From positions 204,528 to 268,527 of the forward strand of contig NZ_JH556658.1 of assembly GCF_000179595.2 (NCBI RefSeq): 64,000 nt of DNA. Reading direction: 5' to 3'. The notes below the pieces were generated by a model. That model was given only the letters and a program-made list of their open reading frames with translations. It was not told the DNA's origin and did no database searches. This DNA comes from Acetivibrio cellulolyticus CD2. GTDB lineage: Bacteria > Bacillota > Clostridia > Acetivibrionales > Acetivibrionaceae. The position numbers and the translations under genes are program-made. Below are positions 9,266 through 18,800 of the stretch, piece by piece. Every line of letters begins with the position of its first letter. Positions within the stretch are counted from its first letter, which is position 1.

Positions 9266-11164
9266 ATGAAAAGCCATGTAAAGTCGGCGATGGTTCTTTT
9301 TGGTGCACTGTTTATAATATATTTTCAGCAAATGTTAGTTGTTGCTGCACCTCATAATGGAGAGGTCTATTCATTAAAACAGCCTGACAACTCTTATGTA
9401 CAGGTTAAAGTATATGGTGATGAGTTTTATCAGAGAATTGAAAGCATTGATGGTTATACTTTGGTGCGTGACTCGGATACAAACTGGATATGCTATGCGG
9501 AGGTTAACAAAGGTCAGAATGATTTTGTTTCCACAGGGATTAAATATTCAAAAGATGAAAATAAAGAACAGCAGGTAGAAGTAAAAAGAAAACTAACAAA
9601 AGGTCAAAAACTTAATAGAAAAGTAATTGAAAATAAGGCTGATAAAGCTAAAAGAATATTTTTTTCACAAGGTTTCTCTCAGCAAAACAATATAAGTTTA
9701 TGCTCGGAAAATAATTTATTGCAGGTTCAACAGACAGAAGAAGGTACAAAAATTCTAGGATTAACTCTTCTAATTAAATTTTCTGATAAGGACACTGATA
9801 TAGCCAAGCAAAATGTTTCTGATATGATAAATAAAGTTGGCTATGATGGTTATGGCAATAATGGATCAGTAAGAGATTATTTTTATGATGTTTCAGGTGG
9901 AGAAGTTATCTATAATAATTATGTTACAGACTTTTATGTTGCAAAAAAACCGAAGTCATATTACGAGGATACCGATATAGAAGTAGGGGTGAGGGCAAAT
10001 GAGTTAATTCAAGAAGCATTGCAGGATCTTGAGTCAAAAGGGTTTGATTTTTCTATACTATCTACAAATAGTAATAAAATAGTCCTGGCTCTTAATGTAT
10101 TATATGCAGGCAGCCCTGATACGGGATGGGGAAAAGGGCTCTGGCCGCATTCTGGATGCTTGGACGAAACCTTTACTGCTGATGACGTAAAGATATCAGC
10201 TTACCAGATAGCTCCATTAGAGAAAAGTCTCAATATTACCACATATATTCATGAAAATGGGCATATGCTTTTTGGATGGCCGGATTTGTATGATTATGAT
10301 TCTGATTCAAAAGGAGCGGGTTTATATTCTGTGATGTCTTATTCATATGGTGCAAATCCTGTACCACCAGATCCTTATTTAAGAAGCATATGTTGTGGAT
10401 GGGGGAAAGTAACGACGCTGAATGATTTACCGGATAAAACTACAGTTTCTGTAAAGGCAGGGTCGTTAGAAGTGTTCAAATTTGATGGACCTAATCCGGA
10501 AGAGTATTTTTTGATTGAGAACATTAGTAAAACCGGAAGATGGGCTAAGATTCCCGATGAGGGGTTAATTATATGGCACATTGATGAGAATGGAAGTAAT
10601 AATTGGCAGGATATGACCTATGAAAAACATTATATGGTTTCTGTTGAACAGGCAGATGGAGAATTTGATTTAGAGGGGAATATTAATTACGGAGATAGTA
10701 GTGATTTGTTTGATGGTTCTAACTATACTGCCTTTAATGATACAACAAGCCCGAGTTCTAAATTGTGGGATGGACAGTCATCAGGATTGAACATAACCAA
10801 TATAAGTATTGCGGGAGATACTATGACATTTACAATTAATAACTCCAATAGTTCGAAAACAACAGCTACAGCAACGCCTACACCAATACCTACAGCAACG
10901 CCTACACCAATACCTACACCAACACAAGATTTATCCCCAACACCTACAATAATCATAGGCGATGTAAATGGTGATAATTCAGTTAATTCCTTGGATTTTG
11001 CTTATACAAGGATGTATCTGCTAGGTATAAGCAGTGCTTTTCCAAGTAAAAATGGGATAATAGCGGCTGATGTTAATGCTGATAGCTCAATCAATTCAAT
11101 TGATTTTGCCTATATTAGACAGTATTTACTTGGTTATATAGATAAATTTCCAGCTATTCCTTAG
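9266..11164 (+). CDS. M6-family metalloprotease with C-terminal dockerin
   Basis: Secreted zinc protease of the immune inhibitor A (M6) family that is predicted to dock onto a cellulosome. Order: signal peptide (1-28), propeptide-like part, catalytic domain with HENGH at 329-333 followed by LFGWPDLYD, a Thr/Pro linker built on two copies of an ATPTPIPT-type unit, and a type I dockerin with two F-hand repeats (DVNGDNSVNSLDFAY and DVNADSSINSIDFAY). The ATG at 9266 follows GGGAGG; an upstream extension of the frame overlaps the previous gene and is rejected. The 3' end overlaps the convergent DNA-repair gene by 11 bases. Proteases are an unusual cellulosome cargo; a role in processing or defending the complex is speculation. 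Confidence 0.9.
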   Translation: MKSHVKSAMVLFGALFIIYFQQMLVVAAPHNGEVYSLKQPDNSYVQVKVYGDEFYQRIESIDGYTLVRDSDTNWICYAEVNKGQNDFVSTGIKYSKDENKEQQVEVKRKLTKGQKLNRKVIENKADKAKRIFFSQGFSQQNNISLCSENNLLQVQQTEEGTKILGLTLLIKFSDKDTDIAKQNVSDMINKVGYDGYGNNGSVRDYFYDVSGGEVIYNNYVTDFYVAKKPKSYYEDTDIEVGVRANELIQEALQDLESKGFDFSILSTNSNKIVLALNVLYAGSPDTGWGKGLWPHSGCLDETFTADDVKISAYQIAPLEKSLNITTYIHENGHMLFGWPDLYDYDSDSKGAGLYSVMSYSYGANPVPPDPYLRSICCGWGKVTTLNDLPDKTTVSVKAGSLEVFKFDGPNPEEYFLIENISKTGRWAKIPDEGLIIWHIDENGSNNWQDMTYEKHYMVSVEQADGEFDLEGNINYGDSSDLFDGSNYTAFNDTTSPSSKLWDGQSSGLNITNISIAGDTMTFTINNSNSSKTTATATPTPIPTATPTPIPTPTQDLSPTPTIIIGDVNGDNSVNSLDFAYTRMYLLGISSAFPSKNGIIAADVNADSSINSIDFAYIRQYLLGYIDKFPAIP

Positions 11165-11906
11165 TTTGCAACTGCTTTTCAGTTAGAAAGTTCCAATATC
11201 TTGCGGGCAAATTGCGTTTTTGAAGTTTGGGATTTATCCTCTCTTTGATACATATATTTGTAAAGTAGTTTTTCCAAAGATCCTCATAATTATCGTTGCT
11301 TTCAGAATCAGATAGCTGAGATTCGTTGGCAAGGTCTATAAAGATACAATCATTTTTATCAAACACTGCAGCATAGTTTCTTTTTATATCGTGAATTATC
11401 CAGTTCTGGTCTGAAAATCTCCTGGTAAAATGGCCTGATATCAAAGTCGTAATATTATGATCAGGAGTGTATTGAGCATAATAGACATTGTTTTCAAGCT
11501 GTTTGAATCTCAAAATACCAAGTATCAGATGGCTTTCACGCGTTACTTTTCTTGCGGCGGAATGGACAGGCAAAACTCTGTCATCAGAAAGATGAAGGTC
11601 TACTTGTCGGCCTTCCTTATATCCAAGCCTGATATAATTAAGAATTTGAACCTCAATATCGTTTAACTCTGATAAATAGGCATGATAGACATTTTTTAAG
11701 GCCTGGTAAGAGATTTTTTCGCGAATACTGTTGTAAACCTTCGATGCCTTTTCAGCATCAGTAGTAATATGTACATTAGTATCCAGCAAACTCTGCTGAA
11801 TGCATGTTGATGAAAAAATGTGGGCAGGTATTTCGTGTCTGTAATATGCTTCATATATTGCTGTAAGAAGACCTTCAAATGTGCTGTCATAAAAGTAATT
11901 GATCAT
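11154..11906 (-). CDS. TIGR03915-family putative DNA repair protein
   Basis: Second gene of a two-gene unit with the radical SAM protein just upstream; the start ATG shares one base with that gene's TAA stop, so the two are translationally coupled. The 250-residue protein matches the TIGR03915/DUF4130 type: an N-terminal YFYDSTFEGLLTAIYEAY block and a central VHSAARKVTRESHLILGILRF block, followed by YAQYTPDHNI and FTRRF. The family always travels with the radical SAM partner and is thought to act in DNA repair or modification; its biochemistry is not established. Its 3' end converges on and overlaps the M6 protease gene. Confidence 0.85.
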   Translation of the reverse strand: MINYFYDSTFEGLLTAIYEAYYRHEIPAHIFSSTCIQQSLLDTNVHITTDAEKASKVYNSIREKISYQALKNVYHAYLSELNDIEVQILNYIRLGYKEGRQVDLHLSDDRVLPVHSAARKVTRESHLILGILRFKQLENNVYYAQYTPDHNITTLISGHFTRRFSDQNWIIHDIKRNYAAVFDKNDCIFIDLANESQLSDSESNDNYEDLWKNYFTNICIKERINPKLQKRNLPARYWNFLTEKQLQTKE

Positions 11907-13207
11907 TATAGCTCACCTGCCAAACTCATGAATTTATCCTCAGGGGTTGGTATCTCGACCAGATTGGAAAACATGGAGATTTGCTCCCAGTTATCCTGAG
12001 ATAATTTACTTTTATCTGTGAGAGCCTGCCTTATATGAAATTCGTTTAAGGCTATATTACTAAAGTATTTGCCTTTGCAGGTTATAAAGAATCTTGCGCG
12101 TTTTAACACTATACCTAGTTTTTTTAAATCATCAAAATCCAGCAGTTTGACTCTTCTTGCCGCAATGATTTTCTGAGCGGAGCGAACACCTACACCTGGA
12201 ATTCTAAGAAGCATTTCATAGTCAGCCTTATTAATGTCTACAGGAAACAGGTGAATATTCCTAAGAGCCCAGCTCGATTTTGGATCCAATTCTGTATCGA
12301 AATCCGGATATTTTTCATCAAGTAATTCACTGCTGTTAAACCCATAGAATCTTAACAGCCAGTCTGCCTGGTATAGGCGGTGTTCTCTCAAAAGAGGCGG
12401 TTTGCTTATGAGAGGTAGTTTGGGGTTGGTTGAAACTGGTACATAAGCAGAATAATATACTCTTTTAAGCTTATATCCCTTATAAAGGCTTTCTGAAAGC
12501 CGCAAAATCTTGAGATCATGGTCAGGAGTAGCTCCTACAATTAACTGTGTACTTTGACCGGCAGGAACAAAGTTTGAGGAAGACTTAAAAAACTTTCTAT
12601 TATCTTTTGTTTCAATTATTTTAGAATTTACGAAACCCATAGGCTTTAAAATTGTTTCTCGGGTTTTCTGTGGCGCCAGAAGCTGCAATCCTTTATTTGA
12701 GGGTAATTCAATATTTAAGCTCATACGGTCTACCAGTCTGCCAGAGGCTTCAATAAGGCTAAGATCTGCACCTGGAATTGCCTTGAGATGAATATAGCCA
12801 TTGAAATTATATTCCTCACGTAATAATCTAACTGATTCATAGAGCTGTTCCATTGTATAATTAGGGCTCTTAATTATTGAGGAACTTAAAAAAAGTCCTT
12901 CTATGTAATTTCTTCTGTAGAAATTTATAGTTAAACCAGCTACTTCATGAGGGGTAAAAGTAGCTCTGGGAATGTCGTTGGAAAGTCTGTTAACGCAGTA
13001 AGCACAGTCGTATATGCAACTGTTGGTTTGCAGGATTTTTAGCAGAGATATACATCTTCCATCATCTGACCAGCTGTGACATATACCACACGCTGAACCG
13101 TTACCCAGTCCACCTTTTGTATTTTTTCTAGAGCTGCCGCTTGAAGAGCAGGAAACATCATACTTTGCAGCTGCCGAGAGTATTTCAAGTTTTTTTTGTA
13201 GCTCCAT
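11906..13207 (-). CDS. Putative DNA modification/repair radical SAM protein (TIGR03916 type)
   Basis: 433-residue radical SAM enzyme. Iron-sulfur cysteines appear as CIYDCAYC (64, 68, 71), preceded by a second Cys group (CGICHSW and the following RC) that is typical of this family. The C-terminal part (about 325-355) has a helix-hairpin-helix motif, LLRIPGVGVRSAQKIIAARR, which indicates DNA binding. GGAGGT lies a few bases upstream of the ATG. It forms an operon with the TIGR03915 gene. By family analogy the pair acts on damaged DNA; the reaction is unknown. Confidence 0.9.
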   Translation of the reverse strand: MELQKKLEILSAAAKYDVSCSSSGSSRKNTKGGLGNGSACGICHSWSDDGRCISLLKILQTNSCIYDCAYCVNRLSNDIPRATFTPHEVAGLTINFYRRNYIEGLFLSSSIIKSPNYTMEQLYESVRLLREEYNFNGYIHLKAIPGADLSLIEASGRLVDRMSLNIELPSNKGLQLLAPQKTRETILKPMGFVNSKIIETKDNRKFFKSSSNFVPAGQSTQLIVGATPDHDLKILRLSESLYKGYKLKRVYYSAYVPVSTNPKLPLISKPPLLREHRLYQADWLLRFYGFNSSELLDEKYPDFDTELDPKSSWALRNIHLFPVDINKADYEMLLRIPGVGVRSAQKIIAARRVKLLDFDDLKKLGIVLKRARFFITCKGKYFSNIALNEFHIRQALTDKSKLSQDNWEQISMFSNLVEIPTPEDKFMSLAGEL

Positions 13208-13420
13208 TTGTTGTACCTCCAGGGTTTTAATAAGAAAATTCTACCACAATTGCATGTAAAAATCAAACGTATGTTCGACGAAAGCGTAAAAAAATTATAA
13301 CCTGAAATATTTAACAGTGTTTTTGTAACAGTTACTGTATATTCGAATCAAACTGTTAAGTTTTGTATATGGGAATTCGATATTATTGATGTGGGATAAA
13401 ATGTGTTCGGAGGCACTATG

Positions 13421-15979
13421 ATGCTTTTTAAAATATTAAGGTTTATGTTTATATTAATAGCAAGTATATTCATAAGTTGCCAGGTTGTATATGGTGATAA
13501 ACCTGTTGTTGTTTATCAATCTGAAGACAATTATCCACCTTATAAATTCAGCCAAAATGGAAAATTTAATGGTTTTGAAATTGAACTATCAAATATTATT
13601 TTTGCTGATGGTGATTATAATGTTGAATTTTCAACAGATTCCTGGAGCAGAGTTTATGATGGTGTTGCTAATGATAAAATCGATACTTGTGGTTTAGTTG
13701 CTATAAATGAAGAAAGAAAGAGAGAACTCTTATTTTCAAATGTTGTATTAAAAGGCTATATTTCAATATATACCAGAAGCGATTTTAATATTGTTTCCGT
13801 TAAGGATTTGGAGCAGTATCATGTTGGCGTTGGATATAAGCAGTACACCGAGGAGATATTACATGATGTTGTTGGAATTAAAAATTATTCTACATTCAGC
13901 ACGGTAGAAGAAGCTTTAGAAGCATTGGATAAGGGAACGATAGATGTTCTTTTTGAAAATCAGGAAGCAGTGAACTACTATTTGATTGAAAAGGAACTAA
14001 AGACAAGAATCAAGTCGCAGGAAAGTAATCTTTATCCGGTTCAGCTGGCATATGGTGTGAGGAAGGGAAATAAGGACCTTGTAAAATATGTAAATAAAAA
14101 GCTTGAATATCTGATAAGTACAGGTGAGTATGAAAATTTATATCAGAAATATTTTGGCGCTCACTCAGAGTATTATGATAATTATCATAGAAACAAGTTT
14201 ATATTCATTACAGTTTTGATAATTATTATTTTTATTTTGCTACAGGTTCATATTAAGCGTCTTAAAAAGAAAATAACGAGAGCTTATAGGGAGCTTAGAA
14301 AACATCATGAGTGGTTGGAAGTAACTATTTCAAGCATAGGTGAAGCGATAATTGCGACTGACGAAAAGGGCGTTATTATGTTTACAAATCTTGAGGCACA
14401 AAAAATGTTTTCCTTATCCGAAGATGAGTTTATGAAAAAATGTCTGAATGAAGTTCTTGGTGGATTAATGGATGAGAATGGAGCGCCATGCAGCTTTTCC
14501 GTGGAAGAAGTAATAAATCGAGGAGTTAAACTAAACCTGGAAAGTATATCGGTATTAGCCTCTACTGATGGTAACGAACATCTTGTTACAGGAGCGATTT
14601 TGCCAATAAGAAATGAATTAGGAGAAATAATTGGTACGGTGAGTGCGATTAAGGATATTACTGAAATAAAGAGGTCTGAAAAGAGAATATATGATATGGA
14701 GTATTATGACTCTCTTACGGGTTTGCCGAATAAGGCGTTATTTTCCGATAGGCTCAATATGGCATTGGCTAATGCACGTAGAAGTGGTTTAAAATGTGCA
14801 ATTATCATTCTTGATCTCGACAATTTTAAAACAATTAATGATACATTAGGACATGCTTGTGGTGATGAAATATTAAAACAGATGGGTGAAAAGATCAAAG
14901 GCTATATAAGAGAAGTTGATACGGTTGCAAGGTTTGCCGGAGACGAGTTTATTATCCTACAGCCTAATGTAAGGCTTTTAACTGATATTACAAGAGCTGT
15001 AGAGAGGATAATTGAAAAGTTCCAAAAGCCATGGATTTTGGAGGGAAGAGAATATTATGTAACTGCAAGTATTGGAATAGCTGTTTATCCTAATGATGGA
15101 GAAGATGAGCAGACCTTAATAAGAAATGCCGACATAGCAATGTACAAGGCAAAAGAAACCGGGAAAAATAGTTATGAGATGTTTATGGAATCAATGAATA
15201 AAAATATAATTGACAAGCTTGATATGGAAAATAGCTTAAGACATGCACTAGAGAAAGAGGAATTTGTACTGTTCTATCAACCTCAGATAGACATTAAAAC
15301 TGGAAATATTATTGGGGTGGAAGCTCTAATAAGGTGGAATCGTGAGGGGATTGGACTTGTACCTCCAATGGAGTTCATACCTATGATTGAAGAATCGGGT
15401 TTAATTATCCCTTTAGGGGAATGGGTACTTAGAGCCGCATGTATGCAGAATGTTGAATGGATAAGAAAGGGTATTAAACCGGTATTAATAGCCGTAAACC
15501 TTTCTGCAAAGCAGTTTCAACAGCAAAACCTTGTTAAAATAATTGAGAATGTGCTCAATGAAACCGGTCTTGATCCAAAACTCCTTGAACTTGAAATAAC
15601 TGAGAGTATTGCGATGCAAGATATTGATTTTACGATAGCAGTTTTAAAAGAATTGAGAGAAAAGGGAATTAGAATTTCCCTGGACGATTTTGGTACAGGG
15701 TATTCATCTTTAAATTATTTAAAGATGCTGCCAATCGATACACTGAAGATAGATAAGAGCTTTGTGCGAGATATAACATCAAACTCCAATGAAGAAGCTA
15801 TTGCTAAGTCAGTTATCAGTCTTGCTCATAAAATGCATCTTTCAGTGGTGGCAGAAGGTGTAGAGACAAAAGAACAGCTGGAATTTCTAAAGGAGCATAT
15901 GTGTGATAAGGTGCAGGGATTTTTATTAAGCAAACCGTTACAAGCAAATGAGGCTGAGATATTATTGAGAAAAATGTAA
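13421..15979 (+). CDS. SBP-type sensor with PAS, GGDEF and EAL domains
   Basis: Membrane receptor for c-di-GMP signalling. After a signal segment, a periplasmic-binding-protein family-3 domain (about 25-240, with EDNYPPYKF and a late YEVRKG-like YGVRKGNKDL block) faces outward. One membrane helix (about 257-277) leads to a PAS domain (about 297-415), a GGDEF domain with the variant FAGDEF, and an EAL domain with GVEALIRW, LEITES and DDFGTGYSSL intact. The EAL half therefore looks like an active phosphodiesterase, while the GGDEF half may be reduced or GTP-sensing. The ligand is probably a small amino-acid-like solute. GGAGG at 13409-13413 fits the ATG at 13421 (seven bases); an ATG at 13418 and a GTG at 13403 also exist. 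Confidence 0.9.
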   Translation: MLFKILRFMFILIASIFISCQVVYGDKPVVVYQSEDNYPPYKFSQNGKFNGFEIELSNIIFADGDYNVEFSTDSWSRVYDGVANDKIDTCGLVAINEERKRELLFSNVVLKGYISIYTRSDFNIVSVKDLEQYHVGVGYKQYTEEILHDVVGIKNYSTFSTVEEALEALDKGTIDVLFENQEAVNYYLIEKELKTRIKSQESNLYPVQLAYGVRKGNKDLVKYVNKKLEYLISTGEYENLYQKYFGAHSEYYDNYHRNKFIFITVLIIIIFILLQVHIKRLKKKITRAYRELRKHHEWLEVTISSIGEAIIATDEKGVIMFTNLEAQKMFSLSEDEFMKKCLNEVLGGLMDENGAPCSFSVEEVINRGVKLNLESISVLASTDGNEHLVTGAILPIRNELGEIIGTVSAIKDITEIKRSEKRIYDMEYYDSLTGLPNKALFSDRLNMALANARRSGLKCAIIILDLDNFKTINDTLGHACGDEILKQMGEKIKGYIREVDTVARFAGDEFIILQPNVRLLTDITRAVERIIEKFQKPWILEGREYYVTASIGIAVYPNDGEDEQTLIRNADIAMYKAKETGKNSYEMFMESMNKNIIDKLDMENSLRHALEKEEFVLFYQPQIDIKTGNIIGVEALIRWNREGIGLVPPMEFIPMIEESGLIIPLGEWVLRAACMQNVEWIRKGIKPVLIAVNLSAKQFQQQNLVKIIENVLNETGLDPKLLELEITESIAMQDIDFTIAVLKELREKGIRISLDDFGTGYSSLNYLKMLPIDTLKIDKSFVRDITSNSNEEAIAKSVISLAHKMHLSVVAEGVETKEQLEFLKEHMCDKVQGFLLSKPLQANEAEILLRKM

Positions 15980-16002
15980 TGGTCTTTTGACCATTTTTTT
16001 TT
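15978..16002 (+). terminator. Terminator after the EAL protein gene
   Basis: AATGGTC and GACCATT form a seven-pair stem with a TTTT loop, directly followed by a run of T. The stem overlaps the TAA stop of the upstream gene. Confidence 0.85.
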
Positions 16003-16168
16003 GCACTATTACATGGATGAACATAATTATAATGTGTGACCGATAAAACAATTACCAAAAAATAATGTCAAAAAACAAGCTATTTAAGAAGAATAGTATA
16101 TTGCTAATGTGAGGATGGACGAGTATAATTACTACTATGATAAATTTTTGTCAAAGGGGGAATTGGAT

Positions 16169-16438
16169 ATGAGAGCGATAGTGACTGTTATTGGAAAGGA
16201 TAAAGTTGGAATTATTGCTTCGTTGAGTAATATACTTGCTAATTGCAATGTAAATATTTTAGATATTTCACAGACTACAATGCAGGATGTTTTTACGATG
16301 ATAATGTTGGTTGATATTTCGGGGTTGTCTATTTCTTTTTCAGGTTTAGCTGAGCAACTGGAGAAAAAAGGTGTTGAAATAGGCTTATCTGTTAAAATTC
16401 AGCATGAAGATATTTTTGACTCCATGCACCAGATATAA
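16169..16438 (+). CDS. ACT domain protein (UPF0237 family)
   Basis: Small 89-residue protein made of an ACT ligand-binding fold: [20 protein letters not shown] at the start, then the alternating strands and helix usual for UPF0237. ACT domains bind amino acids or other small molecules. The ATG at 16169 is eight bases after AAAGGGGG; a longer frame upstream has no such site. Thirteen bases separate it from the UPF0210 gene. This pair is conserved together in many Firmicutes, which suggests the ACT protein regulates or partners the UPF0210 protein. Confidence 0.9.
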   Translation: MRAIVTVIGKDKVGIIASLSNILANCNVNILDISQTTMQDVFTMIMLVDISGLSISFSGLAEQLEKKGVEIGLSVKIQHEDIFDSMHQI

Positions 16439-16451
16439 GGGGGGAATCTTT

Positions 16452-17810
16452 GTGATAAGACCTTTTGAGATAATTGAAACAATAAAAATGATTCAGGAAG
16501 AAAATCTTGATATAAGAACCATAACAATGGGTATTTCTCTCAGAGACTGTTGCAGTCATGATGGAAATGTTGCAAGGAAGAAAATATACGACAAAATTAC
16601 CAGACTTGCAGCTAATCTTGTAAAGGTTGGAGAAGATATTGAAAAAGAATATGGGATACCAATTATAAATAAAAGAATTTCAGTTACACCAATATCTTTG
16701 ATTGCCGAGAGTTCTGATGAGGAAGATTATGTTAAATTTGCACAGATCATGGACAAAGCTGCTGATGAAGTAGGTGTTAACTTTATAGGTGGATTTACTG
16801 CATTGGTTCATAAGGGATATACCAATGGCGATAAAAAACTGATACAATCTATTCCTATAGCTTTAAGTACTACAAAAAAGGTGTGTTCATCAGTAAATCT
16901 TGCTACTACTAAATCAGGAATAAATATGGATGCTGTTAAGGAAATGGGGCAGATTATCAAGAAAGCTGCTGAACTAACTGCTGATAGTGGGGGCTTAGGC
17001 TGTGCGAAACTGGTTGTTTTTGCAAATGCACCCGAGGATAATCCGTTTATGGCTGGGGCTTTTCATGGGGTAGGTGAGCCTGAATGTGTTATTAATGTAG
17101 GTGTAAGCGGACCGGGTACTGTGAAAAGCGCTCTTACAAAGGTAAAGGGAGCAGATTTCGAAACTGTTTCAGAAACAATCAAAAAGACTGCTTTTAAAAT
17201 AACAAGAATTGGCCAATTAGTAGCAAGGGAAGCGTCAAATAGGTTGGGCGTTTCATTTGGGATAGTTGACCTTTCGTTAGCTCCAACACCGGCTATAGGG
17301 GATAGTGTGGCATATATACTGGAAGAAATGGGACTTGAAAAGTGCGGTACTCATGGAACTACTGCTGCGTTGGCATTGTTGAATGATGCAGTTAAAAAGG
17401 GTGGTACAATGGCATCATCCTTTGTAGGAGGGTTGAGCGGAGCGTTTATTCCTGTAAGTGAGGACGCTGGTATGATAAATGCTGTAGTTGATGGAGCTCT
17501 TTCAATAGAAAAGCTGGAGGCAATGACCTGTGTGTGTTCTGTAGGTCTTGATATGATAGTAGTACCTGGAGATACAAGTGCAGAAACCATCTCGGCGATT
17601 ATTGCCGATGAAGCGGCTATAGGAGTTGTAAATAATAAGACCACTGCAGTTAGAATTATACCGGCTCCAGGCAAAAAAGTCGGTGATATGGTCGAATTTG
17701 GAGGACTTTTGGGATCAGGTCCAGTTATGAAGGTGAACCAGTTTAGCAGTAAGGAGTTTGTTGATAGGGGAGGACGTATTCCAGCGCCTCTACACAGTCT
17801 TCGAAATTAG
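16452..17810 (+). CDS. UPF0210 family protein (DUF711)
   Basis: 452-residue cytosolic protein of the UPF0210 family, full length for the family. It opens with [20 protein letters not shown] and [12 protein letters not shown], and keeps the Gly-rich [16 protein letters not shown] region. The start is GTG at 16452, after a GGGGG site; a longer frame starting at 16404 would run into the ACT gene and is rejected. It is co-transcribed with the ACT protein. The function is not established; a fold related to formate acetyltransferase-like proteins has been suggested for the family. Nothing here is truncated or odd. Confidence 0.9.
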   Translation: MIRPFEIIETIKMIQEENLDIRTITMGISLRDCCSHDGNVARKKIYDKITRLAANLVKVGEDIEKEYGIPIINKRISVTPISLIAESSDEEDYVKFAQIMDKAADEVGVNFIGGFTALVHKGYTNGDKKLIQSIPIALSTTKKVCSSVNLATTKSGINMDAVKEMGQIIKKAAELTADSGGLGCAKLVVFANAPEDNPFMAGAFHGVGEPECVINVGVSGPGTVKSALTKVKGADFETVSETIKKTAFKITRIGQLVAREASNRLGVSFGIVDLSLAPTPAIGDSVAYILEEMGLEKCGTHGTTAALALLNDAVKKGGTMASSFVGGLSGAFIPVSEDAGMINAVVDGALSIEKLEAMTCVCSVGLDMIVVPGDTSAETISAIIADEAAIGVVNNKTTAVRIIPAPGKKVGDMVEFGGLLGSGPVMKVNQFSSKEFVDRGGRIPAPLHSLRN

Positions 17811-17843
17811 AGAAAAATGTGAAAATCAAGTTTACAAAAAAAG

Positions 17844-17863
17844 TGGGGGCTTATTTGCCCCCA
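17844..17863. terminator. GC hairpin, best as a minus-strand terminator
   Basis: TGGGGGC and GCCCCCA form a seven-pair stem with a six-base loop. On the plus strand it lacks a T-run; on the minus strand it is followed by CTTTTTTT, so it fits a minus-strand terminator better, although no minus-strand gene is seen upstream. It may still end UPF0210 transcripts. The next 200 bases hold no gene that I can see. Confidence 0.55.
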
Positions 17864-18071
17864 TAAGTATGTTATTTGGAGTTTAATGAGAGATTTGATT
17901 ATGCTAATTTATTGGAAAAACTGCACTAAGTATTTCCTAAATATATTCGATCAATGGTGTTTTATCTTGACGAGTCTGTACTAAAAATATCATAATTTTC
18001 CAAAAATATCAAATTAATAATAGCATCGTATTAGACTATTTAGTCGATTTAAATTGAATTATATGATTTAA

Positions 18072-18101
18072 TTTACAAAATGCGCATAATTTATTTATAA
18101 T
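18072..18101 (+). promoter_or_regulatory. Sigma-A-like promoter of a putative small RNA
   Basis: TTTACA (18072-18077) and TATAAT (18096-18101) are 18 bases apart. No start codon with a ribosome site follows before the hairpin terminator at 18190. Confidence 0.6.
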
Positions 18102-18106
18102 GGGTG

Positions 18107-18201
18107 AGTACCTTGTTCCATTAAGAAGGTACGAATATTTTATAAAATTAACTTTAGCCCCTGGGTCATGTTATCCTAGATCCCAGGGGCTTCAATTTTT
18201 T
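18107..18201 (+). ncRNA. Putative ~95-nt small RNA with terminator
   Basis: Predicted transcript starting about seven bases after a good promoter. The 5' part folds into a perfect seven-pair hairpin (GTACCTT 18108-18114 with AAGGTAC 18126-18132). The 3' part is a nine-pair GC-rich stem (GCCCCTGGG 18157-18165 with CCCAGGGGC 18182-18190) followed by TTCAATTTTTT. No open reading frame of note lies between. It sits 125 bases upstream of the ECF sigma gene, so it may be an independent RNA or an attenuated leader. I do not recognise a known family. Confidence 0.5.
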
Positions 18202-18326
18202 AGATGACACATTCGACATACCTCATACACATTGACTGGAACGCCAGTGTAAAATTGTTTTTTACTGGTGTAACCTTTTAACACAATCATACGTTATAAT
18301 TATTAGAAAAACATCCCGAGGAGAAT

Positions 18327-18800
18327 ATGGATAATTTTACAGGCATTTATAGAAAGTACTACAACAAAATATACTGCTATATTCTTAATCTCTGTAACAA
18401 TTCCAAACTTTCGGAAGATATCGTGCAAGAGACTTTTTACAAGACTCTGATGCTGATAAATGCCGGCAAACTTTCGGAGTTTGGAGAGGCATGGCTTGTA
18501 AGGGTGGCACACAATTTGTTCATAGATTATGTGAGAAAGAAAGACAGGTGGTTGATTAATGAGGATTACGAAAGGTCAATGGATTATATTCCACAGGAGA
18601 GACTACTGTCAAATATGACTATTAATATTACCCTTGACAAGTTACCTGTCAGATACCGGTCCATAATTCTTCTTAAGGACTATTTCGGATTTTCTCTGAG
18701 GGAAATTGCTTCAATTTTAGGTATTACCGAAAATTCCGCAAAAGTCACTCTACATAGGGCACGAGAAAAATTTAGAGAGGTGTATGAAAATGAAAAGTAA
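18327..18800 (+). CDS. ECF-type sigma-70 family sigma factor
   Basis: 157-residue extracytoplasmic-function sigma factor. Region 2 covers about residues 5-70 (YRKYYNKIYCYILNLC, SEDIVQETFYKTL, WLVRVAHNLFIDYVRKK). Region 4 covers about 100-152 (LPVRYRSIILLKDYFGFSLR, EIASILGITENSAKVTLHRA). CGAGGAG precedes the ATG by a normal distance. Its stop codon lies inside the start of the next gene, a membrane zinc-finger anti-sigma protein, which is its likely inhibitor. A decayed copy of the tail of that anti-sigma gene lies near 26.4 kb, so the genome once had a second such locus here. Confidence 0.93.
   Translation: MDNFTGIYRKYYNKIYCYILNLCNNSKLSEDIVQETFYKTLMLINAGKLSEFGEAWLVRVAHNLFIDYVRKKDRWLINEDYERSMDYIPQERLLSNMTINITLDKLPVRYRSIILLKDYFGFSLREIASILGITENSAKVTLHRAREKFREVYENEK

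Noticed and set aside
13403..13420. GTG upstream of the EAL protein as start
   Set aside because: The ribosome site GGAGG lies after this GTG and fits the ATG at 13421.
13221..13420. A c-di-GMP riboswitch ahead of the GGDEF/EAL gene
   Set aside because: The conserved GEMM-type core was not found in this spacer or before the other c-di-GMP gene.
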